This document shows positions 20,447 through 22,256 of a stretch of DNA of 22,256 nt, piece after piece. Source of the DNA: Mesoaciditogaceae bacterium (lineage in GTDB: Bacteria; Thermotogota; Thermotogae; Mesoaciditogales; Mesoaciditogaceae); NCBI GenBank assembly GCA_015486145.1, contig WFSH01000204.1, positions 1-22,256 of the forward strand. The letters run 5' to 3'. The notes under the pieces were generated by a model. The model saw only the letters and a list, made by a program, of their open reading frames with translations. It searched no databases and was not told the origin of the DNA. Every line of letters starts with the position of its first letter. Position 1 is the first letter of the stretch. The translations under genes and the position numbers were made by a program.

Positions 20447-21523
20447 ATGAAAATTCAAAAACAGAGAAAAACGGCATCAGTCTTAAAAAGCACAAATTCA
20501 TTTGAAATTTTGCGTAGTCTGTACATAGCAGGTTCAAAAACCAGAACAGAGCTTTCTAAAGAATTACACATAAGTTTGCCGACCGTTTTACGCACGATAG
20601 AACCCTATTTGAATGACCTCATTTTTATCTACGGAAAAAATAGATCTAAGGCTGGAAGGCGGCCAGAAAGGCTCACTTTCAATTATTTTTCTAAAAAGAT
20701 AGCCGGTATACAGGTTGATAAAAGTTTTTTCACGCTATCGGTATCTGCATTGGACAGAAAACCAATAATAAAAGAAAAGAAAGTGTTTAATTGTACCAAT
20801 CCCAAAAAGTTATCCGAAGCCATTCATGACAGACTTCTCACTTACTCAAAAGAAAATTTTTTCAGCCCGACGGAGTTAGAAATTCTCACTATCGCCGTGG
20901 CTGGTACGGTGAACGAAAAAATGGGCGTGGCGTTGGATTTTCCACTAAAGTGGAAGGGCATTTTCGAAAAAAATTTTTTTGAGGAAAAATTTCATCAAGA
21001 TTTCCCCAATTGTACTGTTATTTTTGAAAATGATGCCAACGCTTTGGCGATCGGTGAACTTGCAGACAGAGGATATAACAAAGAAAATCTTGTGAGTGTT
21101 TACTTAAGCAACGGAGTAGGTGTAGGTATAGTTATCAACGGACGCCTCTACAGTGGTACACACGGCAAAGCTGGAGAAATGGGGGATTTTTTGTCAATTT
21201 TCGATGAGAAGAACGACATGGATTTTGAGAACTTCTTCAACAAATGTGAACGACAAAGGAAAATCCGAATTTTGCAAAGGTTGTTGAACAACCTGTCGTT
21301 ACTTTTCGATCCAGATGAAGTGGTGTTAGCTTGGAATTCCGACAAGAATAAAGATTTTGAGAAATTTCAGGAGATTCCTTTATATGAACAACAAAACTGG
21401 AGAATTTCGGAGCATGGTGACTTTTCAGTGGTAAATGGCGCGTTATCGATAAGCGCAATGTCTTTTTTGAGAAAGGTTGTGTACGGACATGTGCGAGAGA
21501 ATTATATTGTGGAGCTTGTTTGA
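20447..21523 (+). CDS. ROK-family transcriptional regulator
   Basis: Sugar-responsive regulator of the NagC/XylR type, 358 aa. An N-terminal winged helix-turn-helix (about 18-60, SKTRTELSKELHISLPTVLR) is followed by an actin-like ROK domain. FENDANALAIGE contains the Asp of the sugar-kinase site (Asp196), and GVGVGIVINGRLYSG is the glycine loop. After HGKAGEMG the usual His is Asp247, and the CxCGxxGC zinc motif is absent, the segment being replaced by an acidic stretch. It is therefore unlikely to be a kinase and probably acts as an effector-binding repressor or activator. AGTAGG lies just before the ATG. A sugar-kinase gene follows 18 bp after its stop. Confidence 0.88.
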   Translation: MKIQKQRKTASVLKSTNSFEILRSLYIAGSKTRTELSKELHISLPTVLRTIEPYLNDLIFIYGKNRSKAGRRPERLTFNYFSKKIAGIQVDKSFFTLSVSALDRKPIIKEKKVFNCTNPKKLSEAIHDRLLTYSKENFFSPTELEILTIAVAGTVNEKMGVALDFPLKWKGIFEKNFFEEKFHQDFPNCTVIFENDANALAIGELADRGYNKENLVSVYLSNGVGVGIVINGRLYSGTHGKAGEMGDFLSIFDEKNDMDFENFFNKCERQRKIRILQRLLNNLSLLFDPDEVVLAWNSDKNKDFEKFQEIPLYEQQNWRISEHGDFSVVNGALSISAMSFLRKVVYGHVRENYIVELV

Positions 21524-21541
21524 AAAAGCGGTGATGAAAGA

Positions 21542-22256
21542 GTGAAGGCATTTTTGGGAGTTGACGTTGGAAACACGAAAACGGACTTTCTTTTATGCGG
21601 AGAAGACGGAGAAATTTTGGCTTATGCAAGAAAAAGTGGGGCAAACTTTCAATCTTGTGGTGGCATAGATATGACCTTAAAGATCCTTAACGAAGGAATA
21701 GAAGAAGTGTCACTGAAATCGAAAGTGGATAGAGGGGAATTTGTTACATATCTGGGTATGGCCGGAGCTGATAGAGAAGCCGATTTTAAGCTGATTGAAA
21801 AGGCACTTTCAAAACTCCGACTTAAGACATTTTCATTTCAAAATGATGGATTCGTGGGATTAAAATCTGGTACCGTAGATGGAAAAGGTATTCTCATAAC
21901 TTGTGGAACCGGCAACACAAATTTTGCCTCTGATGGTGAAAAAATCGAAAGAATAGGTGGACTATCCCAAGAACTTGGAGATGGGTTAGGCGCTCATTTG
22001 ATCGCTTCCAAGGTAACTTCCGCCGCGGTAAGGGCAAAAGATGGAAGAGGGCCTAAAACAGTGCTTAGAGAAATATTGGAAGACAAATTGAAAATGGAGG
22101 TGGAGGATCTCATAACCGTAAACTTAAGAAAGTTCGATCCTGTTCCCATTGTCGTAGAGAGCCTCTTTGAGGCCGTTAAACAATTTGATGTGGTTGCCTT
22201 TTCGATTCTCAAAGACGTGGTGGAAGAAATAAACAAAATCGCTGAGCTTTTCAGAA
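21542..22256 (+). CDS. BadF/BadG/BcrA/BcrD-type ATPase, probable amino-sugar kinase (3'-partial)
   Basis: ASKHA-fold protein of the BadF/BadG family, most like N-acetylglucosamine kinases of this type. The frame is open to the window end (238 codons seen). The phosphate-1 loop is DVGNTKT at residues 8-14, the phosphate-2 loop CGTGN at 121-125, and GGLSQELGDGLGAHLI follows as in the kinases. The Cys pairs expected for a 2-hydroxyacyl-CoA dehydratase activator are not seen in the visible part. The start is GTG at 21542 with GGTGAT at 21530-21535; an ATG at 21534 stops after three codons. It lies 18 bp after the ROK gene, so probably the same operon: a kinase with its sugar-sensing regulator. 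The exact sugar is inferred only. Confidence 0.85.
   Translation, partial: MKAFLGVDVGNTKTDFLLCGEDGEILAYARKSGANFQSCGGIDMTLKILNEGIEEVSLKSKVDRGEFVTYLGMAGADREADFKLIEKALSKLRLKTFSFQNDGFVGLKSGTVDGKGILITCGTGNTNFASDGEKIERIGGLSQELGDGLGAHLIASKVTSAAVRAKDGRGPKTVLREILEDKLKMEVEDLITVNLRKFDPVPIVVESLFEAVKQFDVVAFSILKDVVEEINKIAELFR

Noticed and set aside
1..22256. tRNA/rRNA genes, CRISPR array or transposase
   Set aside because: No T-arm-like GGTTCGAATC box with a cloverleaf, no regularly spaced direct repeats, and no transposase or integrase motif was found on reading both strands.

Overview
The window looks like a moderately AT-rich chromosome segment of an anaerobic, fermentative, probably thermophilic bacterium. 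Thermotogota is the best guess. The reasons are frequent GTG/TTG starts behind GGTGAT-type ribosome binding sites, tightly overlapping operons, an AmyC/TK1436-like GH57 alpha-glucan enzyme of 529 aa, and fermentative pyruvate:ferredoxin oxidoreductase. The assignment comes from gene content read by eye, not from a search.

Layout. (1) 1-2353: the end of a TPR-GAF-like-GGDEF diguanylate cyclase gene, overlapping upp (uracil salvage). (2) 2368-3411, minus strand: mnmA (tRNA 2-thiouridylase), convergent with upp. (3) 3444-8835: a promoter, then a five-gene operon in which every junction is a 4-bp stop/start overlap at the maximal reading frame: rhomboid protease, sigma-54 (rpoN), thiamine pyrophosphokinase, a Rho_N-like/DUF4912 protein, and GH57 glucan branching enzyme/amylase. 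(4) 8843-12515: nifJ as a single-gene unit, with its own promoter and a strong 13-bp terminator hairpin. (5) 12534-15763: a 101-aa orphan, a secreted glutamine-amidotransferase-like protein with an Ig-like tail, an MBL-fold hydrolase, and an unusual nucleoside diphosphate kinase fused through a coiled coil to a degenerate GGDEF domain. (6) 15827-17587: a membrane-anchored protein of unknown function and two pseudopilin-like proteins, densely overlapping. (7) 17597-20233: a repeat-bounded island. Roughly 145-bp inverted arms enclose two direct copies of a ~170-bp palindrome-rich module; between the copies sit a small multi-TM protein and a Gfo/Idh/MocA oxidoreductase. (8) 20388-22256: a promoter with an operator-like inverted repeat, a ROK-family regulator lacking the usual zinc and catalytic-His motifs, and the start of a BadF/BcrA-type (N-acetylglucosamine-kinase-like) sugar kinase that runs off the end.

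How the parts fit. Much of the window concerns carbohydrate and energy metabolism: glucan processing, pyruvate oxidation, a sugar oxidoreductase, and a sugar kinase with its regulator. A second theme is nucleotides and signalling: one apparently active diguanylate cyclase, uracil salvage, and an NDK tied to a GGDEF-derived domain that has lost its catalytic and inhibitory residues. The two best candidates for something undescribed are the NDK-coiled coil-pseudo-GGDEF fusion and the repeat-bounded gene cassette. No tRNA, rRNA, CRISPR array or transposase gene was seen.
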